In this document: positions 19,437 to 28,614 of the stretch, piece by piece
Numbering within the stretch: position 1 is the stretch's first letter
How the letters are laid out: each line of letters begins with the position of its first letter
From: Pseudoalteromonas luteoviolacea
Lineage (GTDB): Bacteria; Pseudomonadota; Gammaproteobacteria; Enterobacterales; Alteromonadaceae
Direction of reading: 5' to 3'
Assembly: GCF_001696455.1 (NCBI RefSeq)
Contig: NZ_MAUJ01000013.1
Location: 49,809-113,808 of the forward strand
Length of the DNA stretch: 64,000 nt
Position numbers and translations under genes: made by a program
The notes under the pieces: model-generated
Seen by the model: the letters and a program-made list of their open reading frames with translations, nothing else
The model's database searches: none
Told to the model about the DNA's origin: nothing

Positions 19437-20811
19437 TCTTTAATCCGTATTTATCAAGTCGCCGATATAGTGAAGACTTACTTATCCCGAGTCGTTTAGC
19501 AGAGCTGCCCACCATCCCCTTTTCCTCAGAGAACACTCTGGTAATTGCTGCCTTTTCAATCTCTGCAAGCGTTTGCTGTTGAGCATATGAAACACCGTGT
19601 TGGGGTGTGGGTTTTAAGTTTGATCTGGCCAAACGCAGCTGACAATCATGCAACACAATTTGATCGCCATCACTCATCAGCAAAGCACGTTCCATCACAT
19701 GACTGAGCTCACGAATATTGCCCGGCCATGGGTAGCTTTGCAGTGCAGCTATCACTTCATCACTCAATGGTTTGACTGCCATCTGGTATCGCTGCGCATG
19801 ATGTGCCAATACGTATTGTGCAAACGGCACAATATCTTCTTTACGTTGTCGCAGAGGAGGCAGTTCAAATACAAAGGTATTTATGCGATACAGTAAGTCA
19901 TTGCGAAACAAACCTTGTTCAACCAACTCATTCAGATCTGCATTAGTCGCACAGATCACACGGACGTCACTGCGAAGGGTCTGACTACTGCCCAGTACTT
20001 CGTATTCACCCGACTCTAGCACTCGCAATAGCTTGGCTTGCAAAGGCATTGCTAACGTAGCAATTTCATCCAAAAACAATGTACCACCATCTGCGGTCGT
20101 AAACCGACCATCTCGAGCCATTTTTGCATCCGTGAAAGCCCCTTTCATATGACCAAATAATTCGCTTTCAAAAAGGCTGGCTGACAGGGCACCGACATTA
20201 ACACTCACCAAGGGGCCCTGTGCTCTTTGGGATTGTGCATGCAGCTTTTCCACTGCATGGCTTTTACCCACGCCACTCTCGCCACAGAGCAAAAGAGCCG
20301 CATCTGTGCGTGCAATACGTGATAACTGAGATTCCAAAGCGCGCATTATGGGTGACTGCCAAATATAGCCTTGTTGGCTTTTGACTGTCTTTGGTAAATG
20401 GTTACTGAGCTGCGCTAAGCGTGCTTTTTGACGATCAGCTAGCCTCACTTGCTGTTGGATTGAGGCCAGTAATGCGTCGTTTTGCCAGGGCTTTTCAATA
20501 AAGTCACTGGCGCCCATCTGCAATGCTTGAACAGCAAGCGAGACGCTTCCCCAACCAGTCAGACATATAACGGCAGGAGGCTCAGGTTGCGTATGTAACC
20601 AGTGTAAAAACCCAAGACCTTCCTCTCCTGAGGTGGTATCCCGCGTGAAATTCATATCGAGTAAAATAAGTGATATCGCCTTTACGCTCAGTAACTGTTT
20701 AGCAATATCGGGGGATTCGGCTTCAATGACATCAAAGCCTTGATCTTCTAAAAAGTAAGCGATGCTGAGTCGCACTTCTACGTTGTCATCAATGATCAAT
20801 ACGGTCATCAT
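19426..20811 (-). CDS. Sigma-54-dependent response regulator (NtrC family)
   Basis: About 461 residues: receiver (MTVLIIDDN, phosphoacceptor in ILLDMNF, LTGW, EKPW), AAA+ sigma-54 interaction domain, and Fis-type HTH (GMVGSSAKRLGISKSSLYRRL). Walker A reads GESGVGKS. The sigma-54 loop reads GAFTDA in place of GAFTGA; the Asp form occurs in natural homologues, so activity is expected. Translation most likely starts at the tandem ATG at 20811/20808, because the longer frame adds 15 unlikely residues. The kinase gene overlaps the 3' end. Targets are unknown; the MacAB-like operon 8 kb away is a candidate by analogy with similar gene neighbourhoods. Confidence 0.9.
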   Translation of the reverse strand: MMTVLIIDDNVEVRLSIAYFLEDQGFDVIEAESPDIAKQLLSVKAISLILLDMNFTRDTTSGEEGLGFLHWLHTQPEPPAVICLTGWGSVSLAVQALQMGASDFIEKPWQNDALLASIQQQVRLADRQKARLAQLSNHLPKTVKSQQGYIWQSPIMRALESQLSRIARTDAALLLCGESGVGKSHAVEKLHAQSQRAQGPLVSVNVGALSASLFESELFGHMKGAFTDAKMARDGRFTTADGGTLFLDEIATLAMPLQAKLLRVLESGEYEVLGSSQTLRSDVRVICATNADLNELVEQGLFRNDLLYRINTFVFELPPLRQRKEDIVPFAQYVLAHHAQRYQMAVKPLSDEVIAALQSYPWPGNIRELSHVMERALLMSDGDQIVLHDCQLRLARSNLKPTPQHGVSYAQQQTLAEIEKAAITRVFSEEKGMVGSSAKRLGISKSSLYRRLDKYGLKNEG

Positions 20812-20818
20812 TAATACT

Positions 20819-20853
20819 GCGTATCCCAACCAATAAATATCGCTAGGATACGC
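20819..20853. promoter_or_regulatory. Inverted repeat upstream of the sigma-54 activator gene
   Basis: GCGTATCC (20819-20826) and its exact reverse complement GGATACGC (20846-20853) are 19 bases apart, immediately upstream of the response regulator start. The arrangement would suit an enhancer-type or autoregulatory site; no binding partner is shown. Confidence 0.4.
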
Positions 20854-20875
20854 CAATCAAGTAGATTCTAAAAGA

Positions 20876-21727
20876 TTACAACCAGCGAACTTTTGTCATC
20901 AGAGTGTGACTTTGACCCGGCTCGACCGTTGCGATGTCTTCTAGCACATTGGCAGCTTCCAAACACAACATGCCCAAGTACTCTTCGTCTTGGAAGTTAC
21001 TTAAACGCTTAGATTTCGCAATCCACGGATTCCAAAGCACACATGAAGTGGAGTTTTCTCTAGATACTTCAATCACGCCATCTGGCGTGCGAATTGTTTG
21101 CACGGGCGCCGCCTGTGTGTAAACCATATCTGTTTCACGGGCAAATTCGACAATGCCATCCTGCTTAAACGGCCCTTCCCCAAACTCGATAAATTGTGCG
21201 CCTTGCAACCCGTCTACTTGGGTCGCCTTGATATCTGAGGTAGGCAAGTAAGTATGTAATGCTTGAGTAAGTGAAAACGGCTCATTACCTAAATTTGTAT
21301 TGGTCAGCCTTACTTCCAATGCATCGCTCAGAATGAACTCAACCTCAAGCCTAGATTCATGAGGCCAGTAAGTATCGTCTATCATCACCATAGGCAACGA
21401 CAAAGAAATACGCACAGCCTCAGCGGTTTCAATAACCTGCTCAGCTCGCCAAACGACTTTTCTCGCGACACCATGCGCTGGCCAGTCAGGGTTTTCATGC
21501 GTGCCAAACCAAGGCCAACAAATCGGAATACCACCTCTGACAGACTTGCCCTCCTGATAGTCTTCATCAGCAGATACCCACATCAAATCAGCTTTTCCAG
21601 TCGGAATAAACTCCGTAAGTTGCGCCCCCTGAAGAAAGATCTTTGCTTGGCATAATGGGCTGTTTACCTCAAAATACTCAAGCCCTGTTTCGGTTCTCGC
21701 TAATTTTACCGATTCGGAAAATTCCAT
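20876..21727 (-). CDS. D-hexose-6-phosphate mutarotase (aldose 1-epimerase-like, YeaD family)
   Basis: 283 residues, cytoplasmic. It interconverts alpha and beta anomers of glucose-6-phosphate-type sugars. Family signatures are GGIPICWPWFG near residue 65, the catalytic His in LTQALHTYL, and Glu in LCLEAANV near the C-terminus. The length fits YeaD. It lies 65 bases upstream of the response regulator on the same strand, probably as an independent gene. Confidence 0.9.
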   Translation of the reverse strand: MEFSESVKLARTETGLEYFEVNSPLCQAKIFLQGAQLTEFIPTGKADLMWVSADEDYQEGKSVRGGIPICWPWFGTHENPDWPAHGVARKVVWRAEQVIETAEAVRISLSLPMVMIDDTYWPHESRLEVEFILSDALEVRLTNTNLGNEPFSLTQALHTYLPTSDIKATQVDGLQGAQFIEFGEGPFKQDGIVEFARETDMVYTQAAPVQTIRTPDGVIEVSRENSTSCVLWNPWIAKSKRLSNFQDEEYLGMLCLEAANVLEDIATVEPGQSHTLMTKVRWL

Positions 21728-21861
21728 GATCCACCTATAAATTGTCTCTAACTGTCCTTACATTACCGACCCACTTTCACCGAGTAAACCTCATTTACGC
21801 ACTATGAATGATCTTCAACAATTTTGATTAAAATAGCGGCAAATTTTACATTTTTATGGGC

Positions 21862-23820
21862 TTAAACTTTAAATTTACCCACCAGCTCTGTGAGCTGATG
21901 TGATAAGCCTGTCATTTTTTCTCCATTATCACAGGTGTCATTGGCAATCACACTGACACTATCCGCGGCATTTTTTATCTCTACCACATTGCGATTGATA
22001 TCTTCCGCAACATGTTGCTGCTCTTCGGCCGCCGTAGCAATTTGGGTATTTAGATCACTGATATTTTGAATAGACTGAGTTATCTCGATAAATTGATTTT
22101 GCGCCGAGTGCGTCAATTCCACCGTCTTTTCCGTTCTGGTTAAACTGTTTTTCATGTCGCTCGACACGCCTTCGGTCATTTTGCGTAGCTTATCAAGCTG
22201 AGACGCAATTTCTTCTGTCGACTCGGAAGTACGCTGCGACAATGCGCGTACCTCGTCAGCGACTACCGCAAACCCCCGTCCATGCTCTCCTGCCCGGGCC
22301 GCCTCAATCGCAGCATTCAGTGCTAATAAGTTAGTTTGCTCAGCAATTCCACGGATCACACTCAAGATCGACATAATGTTTTCGCTTTCACTGTCGAGTT
22401 TTGTGATGTCCGTTGTCGCACGGTTAATCACATCAGACAGATCTGCCACGCTGTGAACCGTTTCTGTGATCACGGTTTGACCAAGCTCAGACGCATGCTG
22501 CGTTTGCGTAGCAAGCTCTGCGGCATTGGCGCAACTAGACGCGACTTCATTAGCTGTGGCTGCCATTTCGTTGATTGCCGTTGCGGCCATCTCCAACGCT
22601 TGTTGCTGTGAACTTGTGGAGCCCGTTAATTCATCGGCTTGCCCTGCCGTTGCCAGCGCTGTTTGATTGACCTGTTGAGCACAGTGATTGATTTGCTGTA
22701 CCAGCTGCGCAATGAGATTGAGAAATTGGTTAAAACTCTCCGCCAATCTGCCCGTTTCATCTTGCGTATTCACGTCCAATCGCTTAGTTAAATCCCCGCC
22801 ACCTTGAGATATCGCCGTCAAGCCGTCACTCACATTCACAATCGGGCCTGAAAGTAAGCCCGCAATATACGTTGCCAACACAATGAAAACAGCCACTAAT
22901 ATCAGGCTAATCACAATGAGTGTCCACATCATGTTGTTGGCCGTACTCATCACTTCTTGTTGCTCCACAAAAGCGATGAATTTCCAGCCCAGTGTTTTTG
23001 ACGTATAAATATTTGAAAAATATTCGGTACCATCGATGGTAATTTCAAACAGCCCGTCGGGGCTGCGGTTGAGCTCACGATACAGGCCATTTTCGACTTC
23101 ATCGATGTGTTTAAAGGTGTAATCAGGGTGCTTCGCATTCACCAAAATCGTGCCGGTATCTTCTTCCAACATCAAATAACCCGTTTCACCCAATTTAATA
23201 CTTTTGATAATATCGGTTAAACCCTTCAAAGAGACATCCATCCCCTGAACGCCAATAAACTGGCCATTAGACTTCACGGCCTTAACCGTTGAAATAATCG
23301 CTGTATCGTCGGGCTCCCAATAATAAGCATCCGTCAATGAGGTTTGCCCATTCGCGCGCTTGCCAGTGGTGTACCAAGGCCTTACGCGGGGGTCATATTG
23401 TGCACTCACCTGCCCTTTAGGCCACTGAATATATCCCCCTTCAGGGTTGCCAAAGTAGATGTATGAAATGCCCGGATGGGAGCGGCCAAACTGATTATAC
23501 AAATCAAAGAGTCGCTGCTCCACAGTAGTGCCCGTATCAGGTGTCATTTGTTTTGCACTGGGGTTATCAATGTATACTGAAACATTAGTACCGCCATTTT
23601 GCACATCTGGGTGACCGGACAGGTAAGTGACATTCTTCGCCACTTCATCAAAAAACATGCTGATCCCATTGTCTATTTGCTGTGCCTCTCGGCTGCTCAT
23701 TTCAACAAATTTATCAATGGCAAGCTGTCGAGTTTGACTGATCACAATGGCGGCAATAATGACGAGCGGGACAACAATGGCAGTGATGAATGCGAGACGT
23801 AACTTTTGCGAAATATTCAT
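21862..23820 (-). CDS. Methyl-accepting chemotaxis protein with dCache sensor domain
   Basis: 652 residues. TM1 (about 9-30) precedes a periplasmic double-Cache domain of about 250 residues (DPRVRPWYTTGKRANGQTS, GVQGMDVSLKGL), TM2 (about 295-320), HAMP and the cytoplasmic signalling domain with hairpin tip IAEQTNLLALNAAIEAARAG. DPRVRPWY and the following YW are typical ligand-pocket features of amino-acid-type dCache receptors, but the ligand is not certain. AGGAAG precedes the ATG. It is divergent from the first porin gene. Confidence 0.93.
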   Translation of the reverse strand: MNISQKLRLAFITAIVVPLVIIAAIVISQTRQLAIDKFVEMSSREAQQIDNGISMFFDEVAKNVTYLSGHPDVQNGGTNVSVYIDNPSAKQMTPDTGTTVEQRLFDLYNQFGRSHPGISYIYFGNPEGGYIQWPKGQVSAQYDPRVRPWYTTGKRANGQTSLTDAYYWEPDDTAIISTVKAVKSNGQFIGVQGMDVSLKGLTDIIKSIKLGETGYLMLEEDTGTILVNAKHPDYTFKHIDEVENGLYRELNRSPDGLFEITIDGTEYFSNIYTSKTLGWKFIAFVEQQEVMSTANNMMWTLIVISLILVAVFIVLATYIAGLLSGPIVNVSDGLTAISQGGGDLTKRLDVNTQDETGRLAESFNQFLNLIAQLVQQINHCAQQVNQTALATAGQADELTGSTSSQQQALEMAATAINEMAATANEVASSCANAAELATQTQHASELGQTVITETVHSVADLSDVINRATTDITKLDSESENIMSILSVIRGIAEQTNLLALNAAIEAARAGEHGRGFAVVADEVRALSQRTSESTEEIASQLDKLRKMTEGVSSDMKNSLTRTEKTVELTHSAQNQFIEITQSIQNISDLNTQIATAAEEQQHVAEDINRNVVEIKNAADSVSVIANDTCDNGEKMTGLSHQLTELVGKFKV

Positions 23821-23984
23821 AGCGAAAACTTCCTGTGAGCATTCAAAAAATATAGTTGTAGATCCTCAACTATACAAAAAGATTAAAAATTTTCAGTGAG
23901 CTCAACACTTAATCCCACTGTGCAAACTAATCAATAGTCAACTACGCTTAGGAGCAATAGCCACTGTTATATGGATGTCCACCC

Positions 23985-25241
23985 ATGCCGCTTAATACCA
24001 AAGCATGTCTTGCCATCGCACTTGTACTGCAAGTGGGCGCTACGCCTGCTTTAGCCTCAGATGAAGAGCTGGCAGAGCTCAAGCAGCAGCTGCTCAAGTT
24101 ACAACAGCGGATCACCCAGCTTGAGAAAACCAAGCAAGCTGAGGCTAAACAAAAAGCTAAGGCTAAAGAACAGGCCTCTAAACCAAGCATCAAAGTCGGT
24201 GGTGCCGTGCGCACAAACTTCAGTCATACATCGTACGACGATGACAATAAAAATCGAGGTGGCGATTTTGAGTTAGATGTATTTCGCATAAATTTCTCAG
24301 GCAATATTGGCGGCTTTGGCTTAAACGCCGAGTGGCGGTATTTCGATTATATGACTGCGGTAAAGTATGCCTACCTCTATTATGACTTTGCTAAAGACTG
24401 GCAAGCGCAAGTTGGTTTAACCAAAGTGCCATTCGGTAACTGGCCATATAATTCCCATAGTTGGTTCTTTGGCACAACCTATTATGTTGGGCTTGAAGAT
24501 GACCATGACATGGGGGTGCTATTCAAACGTAAACTTGCAGACAACTGGCAACTCGATCTCGGTTTCTTTAAAAACGATGAACTAGGCGGTGTAGATGGAT
24601 ATGTAGAAGATCGCAGCGATCGCTACTCCTATGATATTGTTGGCTTTAGATCCCCCACAGATGGAATCTATGACGACCCCACACAACCACTCGGTGAATA
24701 CAATACCTTTTCTGGGCGCTATGGTTATCACTTCAAGCACAGCGGTGGTACCACCGAGTTAGGCGTTTCGGGTTTAATGGGGGACTTGCATAATGGGGTT
24801 TCAAAAGCGGGAGATTACCAAGCCTGGGCGGTACATTTAAACGCCAATATTGGACCGTGGAATTTACAACTACAGCACGGCGAATATGACTATAACATCG
24901 CCAGTGTCGATCGCATTGCAGTGGGTGCTTACGCGTTTTACGACTCAATCGCCGCGCAAGCGACCATGTCCAATATGAACATTGCTTATAGCATGAAAGT
25001 AAAATTGGGCCCAATTAACTCTCTGCAGTTTTATAACGATTTTGGCATTATCTATGACAAATCGGACAACAGCAGTGATACTTGGATGAATGTGACTGGC
25101 GTGTCTATGTCTGCGGGCGCTTTCTTTTCTTATTTAGACTTTGTCAATGCGAAAAACCAGCCATTCGTCGGTGGTTCAATTGCAGGTGACAGCGACGATA
25201 CGGAGCGCCGTTTTAACTTAAACTTTGGTTACTACTTTTAA
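23985..25241 (+). CDS. Outer-membrane porin with N-terminal coiled coil (copy 1)
   Basis: 418 residues. The signal peptide ends at ALA. A mature N-terminal coiled coil (ELAELKQQLLKLQQRITQLE) and a linker are followed by a beta-barrel of about 330 residues beginning KVGGAVRTNFSHTSYDDD and ending in aromatic FGYYF, a C-terminal BAM signal. This is the phosphate-selective/OprP-like or general trimeric porin type. It is closely similar to the protein at 25591. No strong Shine-Dalgarno lies directly before the ATG; in-frame upstream sequence hits a stop within 30 bases, so this start is the best. Possible substrates are small solutes; none can be named. Confidence 0.88.
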   Translation: MPLNTKACLAIALVLQVGATPALASDEELAELKQQLLKLQQRITQLEKTKQAEAKQKAKAKEQASKPSIKVGGAVRTNFSHTSYDDDNKNRGGDFELDVFRINFSGNIGGFGLNAEWRYFDYMTAVKYAYLYYDFAKDWQAQVGLTKVPFGNWPYNSHSWFFGTTYYVGLEDDHDMGVLFKRKLADNWQLDLGFFKNDELGGVDGYVEDRSDRYSYDIVGFRSPTDGIYDDPTQPLGEYNTFSGRYGYHFKHSGGTTELGVSGLMGDLHNGVSKAGDYQAWAVHLNANIGPWNLQLQHGEYDYNIASVDRIAVGAYAFYDSIAAQATMSNMNIAYSMKVKLGPINSLQFYNDFGIIYDKSDNSSDTWMNVTGVSMSAGAFFSYLDFVNAKNQPFVGGSIAGDSDDTERRFNLNFGYYF

Positions 25242-25590
25242 ACACCTGATACCGAGCAGGACAAGAGACGAAATTTATTCACCAAAGTGCGACTTTTTTT
25301 CCGTCATGAGGATATTTGATTCTGGGTTGCACTTTATTTACAACAAAAATCACAAAACTATGTTTTTTATGGTTAATTTTGTAAACCCAATTTAATTAAA
25401 GCGCACTTGGATGGTTCCAATTCATAACAAATATTACGCAACAATCTGACATTTTATTATGGTTGTCACCACCTAGATACAAGCCACTTACAAGCCAACA
25501 AAAGATGCAAACTTCCCCAATTTGCACACCTATATTTTGTACGTTAGGCTTGCGCCTTTGTTAAACCTCACCCCTCGGATTATCTAACCC
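25242..25590. other. Intergenic region between the two porin genes
   Basis: 349 AT-rich bases with no gene on either strand. It has no clear terminator for the first porin. It contains the dyad at 25506-25526 and a probable promoter for the second porin. Confidence 0.6.
25506..25526. promoter_or_regulatory. 21-bp dyad upstream of porin 2
   Basis: TGCAAA, nine bases (CTTCCCCAA), then TTTGCA. The same half-sites with the same nine-base spacing recur at 26836-26856 past the gene. The right half overlaps a possible -35 (TTGCAC), so it may be a repressor operator. It ends 64 bases before the porin ATG. Confidence 0.4.
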
Positions 25591-26820
25591 ATGTCAAGAA
25601 GTTCCAGACATACTTTCGCTCTGTGTAGCACACTATTGATGGTTCCAACCGTCGCATTATCAAACACCAATGAGCTCTCTGAATTGAAACAGCAACTTGC
25701 TATGTTGCAGCAAAAAATTGAAAAAATCGAACAACAACAAGCAGAGCAAACAGAATCCGATTCGGGTATCAAAGTGGGTGGTGCAATTCGTGTAAACTAC
25801 TCAACCAATTCCTATGATGAAGATGCTAAAAACCGAGGCGGAGATTTTGATTTTGATGTATTTCGCTTTAACTTTTCAGGCGAGGTTGCAGACATCGGGC
25901 TAAATGCCGAAATTCGTTTCTTCGATTATATGAGTGTCGTTAAATATGCCTATCTCGATTATGACGTGACACCTCAGTGGCAAGCACAACTCGGGTTAAC
26001 CCAAGTGCCATTTGGCAATGACCCATACAACTCACATAGCTTCTTTATGAGCCCAAACTATTTTGTCGGTTTAGAAGATGATTATGATATGGGCTTAGTG
26101 ATGAAGCGTAAAGTTGCTGACAACTGGCAACTGGATCTGGGCTTTTTCAAAAATGATGAGCTTGGCGGGATTGATGGGTATGTAGAAGACCGCAAAGACC
26201 GCTATTCAATCGATATTGTCGGTATCAGAGATGAAAGCGAAGGGCTCTATGATGCGCCTAAAACTCAACTCGCTGAGCACAATACCTTTGTTGCGCGCTA
26301 CCATTACCACCTAGAACATTTTGCCGGCTCAACCGCACTGGGCATGTCAGTACTGAGCGGCGGACTGCATGACGGCCAATACAGTGCTGGGGATTACCAA
26401 GCTTGGGCCCTACATATGAACAGCCAACTCGGAAACTGGCACTTGCAGCTACAGCACGGTAAATATGATTACCAACTCGATAATATAGATAGAATTGCGA
26501 TTGCTGCGAACGCAACTTACGACACCATGCCGACTGAGGCTACGATGTCGAGTGCCAATATCGCCTATAACTGGTCCGTCAATTATGGTCCTGTTACACA
26601 TCTACAGCTATATAACGATTTTGGTACTATCTACAATAAGTCAGATGATTCAGCAAACACGTGGATGAATGTGACTGGGGTCGCTGTTACCGCAGGCCCT
26701 ATTTTCTCTTATATTGACCTTGTTCACGCGAAAAATCAGCCATTTGTTGGTGGTACGGTATCTGGACAGAGTGAAGATGTTGAGCGCCGCTTCAATATCA
26801 ACATCGGCTACTACTTCTAG
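25591..26820 (+). CDS. Outer-membrane porin with N-terminal coiled coil (copy 2)
   Basis: 409 residues, a paralogue of the preceding porin. Shared blocks include IKVGGAIRVNYS, NWQLDLGFFKNDELGG, NDFGTIYNKSDDS and the terminal IGYYF. A signal peptide (MSRSSRHTFALCSTLLMVPTVALS) is followed by a Glu/Gln-rich coiled coil (LAMLQQKIEKIEQQQAEQ) and a barrel of about 16 strands. The two genes are head-to-tail 349 bases apart, each probably with its own promoter, indicating tandem duplication. The two sequences have diverged mainly in surface loops, so they may differ in selectivity. Confidence 0.88.
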   Translation: MSRSSRHTFALCSTLLMVPTVALSNTNELSELKQQLAMLQQKIEKIEQQQAEQTESDSGIKVGGAIRVNYSTNSYDEDAKNRGGDFDFDVFRFNFSGEVADIGLNAEIRFFDYMSVVKYAYLDYDVTPQWQAQLGLTQVPFGNDPYNSHSFFMSPNYFVGLEDDYDMGLVMKRKVADNWQLDLGFFKNDELGGIDGYVEDRKDRYSIDIVGIRDESEGLYDAPKTQLAEHNTFVARYHYHLEHFAGSTALGMSVLSGGLHDGQYSAGDYQAWALHMNSQLGNWHLQLQHGKYDYQLDNIDRIAIAANATYDTMPTEATMSSANIAYNWSVNYGPVTHLQLYNDFGTIYNKSDDSANTWMNVTGVAVTAGPIFSYIDLVHAKNQPFVGGTVSGQSEDVERRFNINIGYYF

Positions 26821-26828
26821 CCCTTCAT

Positions 26829-26863
26829 AATGTCATGCAAATTCTCCATATTTGCATGACATT
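26829..26863. terminator. Long perfect hairpin after porin 2
   Basis: A 14-bp perfect inverted repeat (AATGTCATGCAAAT and its complement) with a 7-base loop starts 9 bases after the porin stop. There is no T-run after it, so termination efficiency is doubtful; it could also be an mRNA 3' stabiliser. It contains the TGCAAA-N9-TTTGCA dyad also found upstream of the gene. Confidence 0.6.
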
Positions 26864-27035
26864 CAACACCCAGCTTGTTATATCGGAATAAATTACTGCG
26901 CTTTTCGTCTATAATGGAGAAGCAACTGCTGTTAAAATAACATGTGTTCGACTTTGTATTATTCGTATGTTTAAGCGAGTGATCAGACTTCCGCAGGTGC
27001 ACAGGTCACTTTTAACACAGGAGAAACAGCCCAGT

Positions 27036-27425
27036 ATGAAAAAGCTCTTCAATCGCTGTTTCTGGTTACATGCTGCGGGCATCATTTTTGTAGGCTTAGG
27101 TTTTATCGGTATGGCGCTGCCCGTTATGCCAACCACCATATTCTTTATTCTTGCGCTGGCCTGCTTCTCCCGCTCATCACCAAAGTTTGAAAGCTGGCTA
27201 CTGACTCATCCCAAATTTGGCCCTTCACTCATCGCTTGGCGAGAACATCAAGTTGTTCCACCCAAAGGCAAGTGGGGAGCCGGTATTGGCATGCTCATTG
27301 GCTATATCTTATTGTGCTTAAGCCAAGCCCCTTGGTATGTTCTGGTGATCGTGGCCATAATCGAAGTCACTGTGTTAGCTTACCTACTCACACGCCCTTC
27401 GCAGCCACCAATCACCAATACGTAA
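27036..27425 (+). CDS. YbaN-type inner-membrane protein (DUF454)
   Basis: 129 residues with three to four TMs. Family features are GIIFVGLGFIGMALPVMPTT near the N-terminus, the ACFSRSSPKFESWLLTHP loop, and a GIG...SYILLCL-like helix followed by a C-terminal TM pair. The start at 27036 is chosen because AGGAGA lies 11 bases upstream; the longer frame from 26967 adds 23 non-conserved residues over the promoter. A TATAAT at about 26920 may be its -10. The function of DUF454 is unknown. It is convergent with the diheme protein gene, whose stop is 2 bases away. Confidence 0.85.
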   Translation: MKKLFNRCFWLHAAGIIFVGLGFIGMALPVMPTTIFFILALACFSRSSPKFESWLLTHPKFGPSLIAWREHQVVPPKGKWGAGIGMLIGYILLCLSQAPWYVLVIVAIIEVTVLAYLLTRPSQPPITNT

Positions 27426-27427
27426 AT

Positions 27428-28549
27428 TTAGCGCACGATACCCGCGTTCGGATAAGGGGTGAGCGCTTCCATAAATGCCACCAGCGCTTGTTGCTCTTTT
27501 TGATTCAAAGAAAGCGGCTGTAATAAAGGGGAAATCACTGGTGCGAGTGGATCCTCGGGATCCCCACTAAAATGAAAGCCCCCCGCGTTATAGATTGCCA
27601 TCACGCCTTCCATGTCTGCTAACAGCCCATTGTGCATCCAAGGTTTACTATTCATGATCCCGCGCAAACTAGGCGTCTTAAATTTCCCTACATCACTTGC
27701 TTTGCCCGTTACCAAATAGCGCCCTAAATCTTCATACTCGCGTTTATAATAGGTCAGCCCAATATTGTGAAAACCATTGTCACTGAGCAGCGGGCCATTG
27801 TGGCAGTTCATACACCGCGCTTTGGTCCTAAATAGGTGTAACCCCCATAGCGCTTGATCGCTGAGCTTTTCACTATATGCCTTTTTCATGCGCGGATTTG
27901 TTTGTGTTTTAGCCAATAAAAAGTAATCAAAATCAGAACGTCGTGACACAATCGTACGCTGGTATGTGGCCAATGCCTTTGCAACTTGCTCAGCGTTTAT
28001 TGGTGTCGCATCGAAAACCTGCTTAAATGCCGACACATAGTCTGGGTCGCCATTCAGTCTTGCAACCATTTCAGGCAATGTGAAGTTCATTTCCAGCGGA
28101 TCTTGAATAGGCATGAGCGCTTGTTGTTCAAGGCTGTTTGCACGTCCATCCCAAAATAGCGTATGCCAAAATGCCGCGTTCTCGATACTGGGGGCGTTGC
28201 GTTTGCCCGCTTGCCTGTCGTGACCAAACGAAACGGTTCTGCCATCGGCCCAACCGAGGTCACGATCATGACAGCTCGCACAGGCAATCTGCCCAGAGCG
28301 AGATAACATAGGATCAAGAAAAAGCCGTCGCCCTAACTTGGCTTTGTCAGTACTAAACGGGTTCGACTGCGGGTGAACAACGCTTGGTAAAAGACCCAAT
28401 TCACGGTGCTCAACCCCTTCACTGAGCTCTGGCTTTGGCCAGTTTTTAGGCGCTTGGAGATACCAGTCTCGCAACGTTTTAAAGTCGATATCCGCAAATG
28501 TGACTGGAGAAACAACCAAACAAAAAGTAATTAGAAAAACTTGATACAT
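27428..28549 (-). CDS. Diheme cytochrome c peroxidase / MauG-like protein
   Basis: 373 residues with a Sec signal (MYQVFLITFCLVVSPVTFA). Two c-type heme sites, C90ASCH94 and C246MNCH250, match the bacterial cytochrome c peroxidase/MauG superfamily; SKPWMHNG (Met305) may be a distal ligand. It is predicted periplasmic. Members either reduce peroxide or oxidise residues of partner proteins. It is last in a four-gene minus-strand operon with a surface lipoprotein, a TonB receptor and a small Cys protein, a context that favours a role in metal or cofactor acquisition over simple peroxide removal (inference). A hairpin in the 65-base gap before it may tune its expression. Confidence 0.88.
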   Translation of the reverse strand: MYQVFLITFCLVVSPVTFADIDFKTLRDWYLQAPKNWPKPELSEGVEHRELGLLPSVVHPQSNPFSTDKAKLGRRLFLDPMLSRSGQIACASCHDRDLGWADGRTVSFGHDRQAGKRNAPSIENAAFWHTLFWDGRANSLEQQALMPIQDPLEMNFTLPEMVARLNGDPDYVSAFKQVFDATPINAEQVAKALATYQRTIVSRRSDFDYFLLAKTQTNPRMKKAYSEKLSDQALWGLHLFRTKARCMNCHNGPLLSDNGFHNIGLTYYKREYEDLGRYLVTGKASDVGKFKTPSLRGIMNSKPWMHNGLLADMEGVMAIYNAGGFHFSGDPEDPLAPVISPLLQPLSLNQKEQQALVAFMEALTPYPNAGIVR

Positions 28550-28568
28550 AGGTGACTTAGTAGTGATA

Positions 28569-28594
28569 GCGGTGCGCTAAAATAAGCACACCGC
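28569..28594 (-). promoter_or_regulatory. Intercistronic hairpin before the diheme gene
   Basis: Nine-base arms (GCGGTGTGC and GCGCACCGC on the minus strand, one G-U pair) enclose an 8-base AT loop between the 75-residue gene and the diheme gene. There is no U-run, so it is more likely an attenuator or processing/stability element than a full terminator. Confidence 0.4.
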
Positions 28595-28614
28595 GAAGGC
28601 TAGTGTAGATTTGA

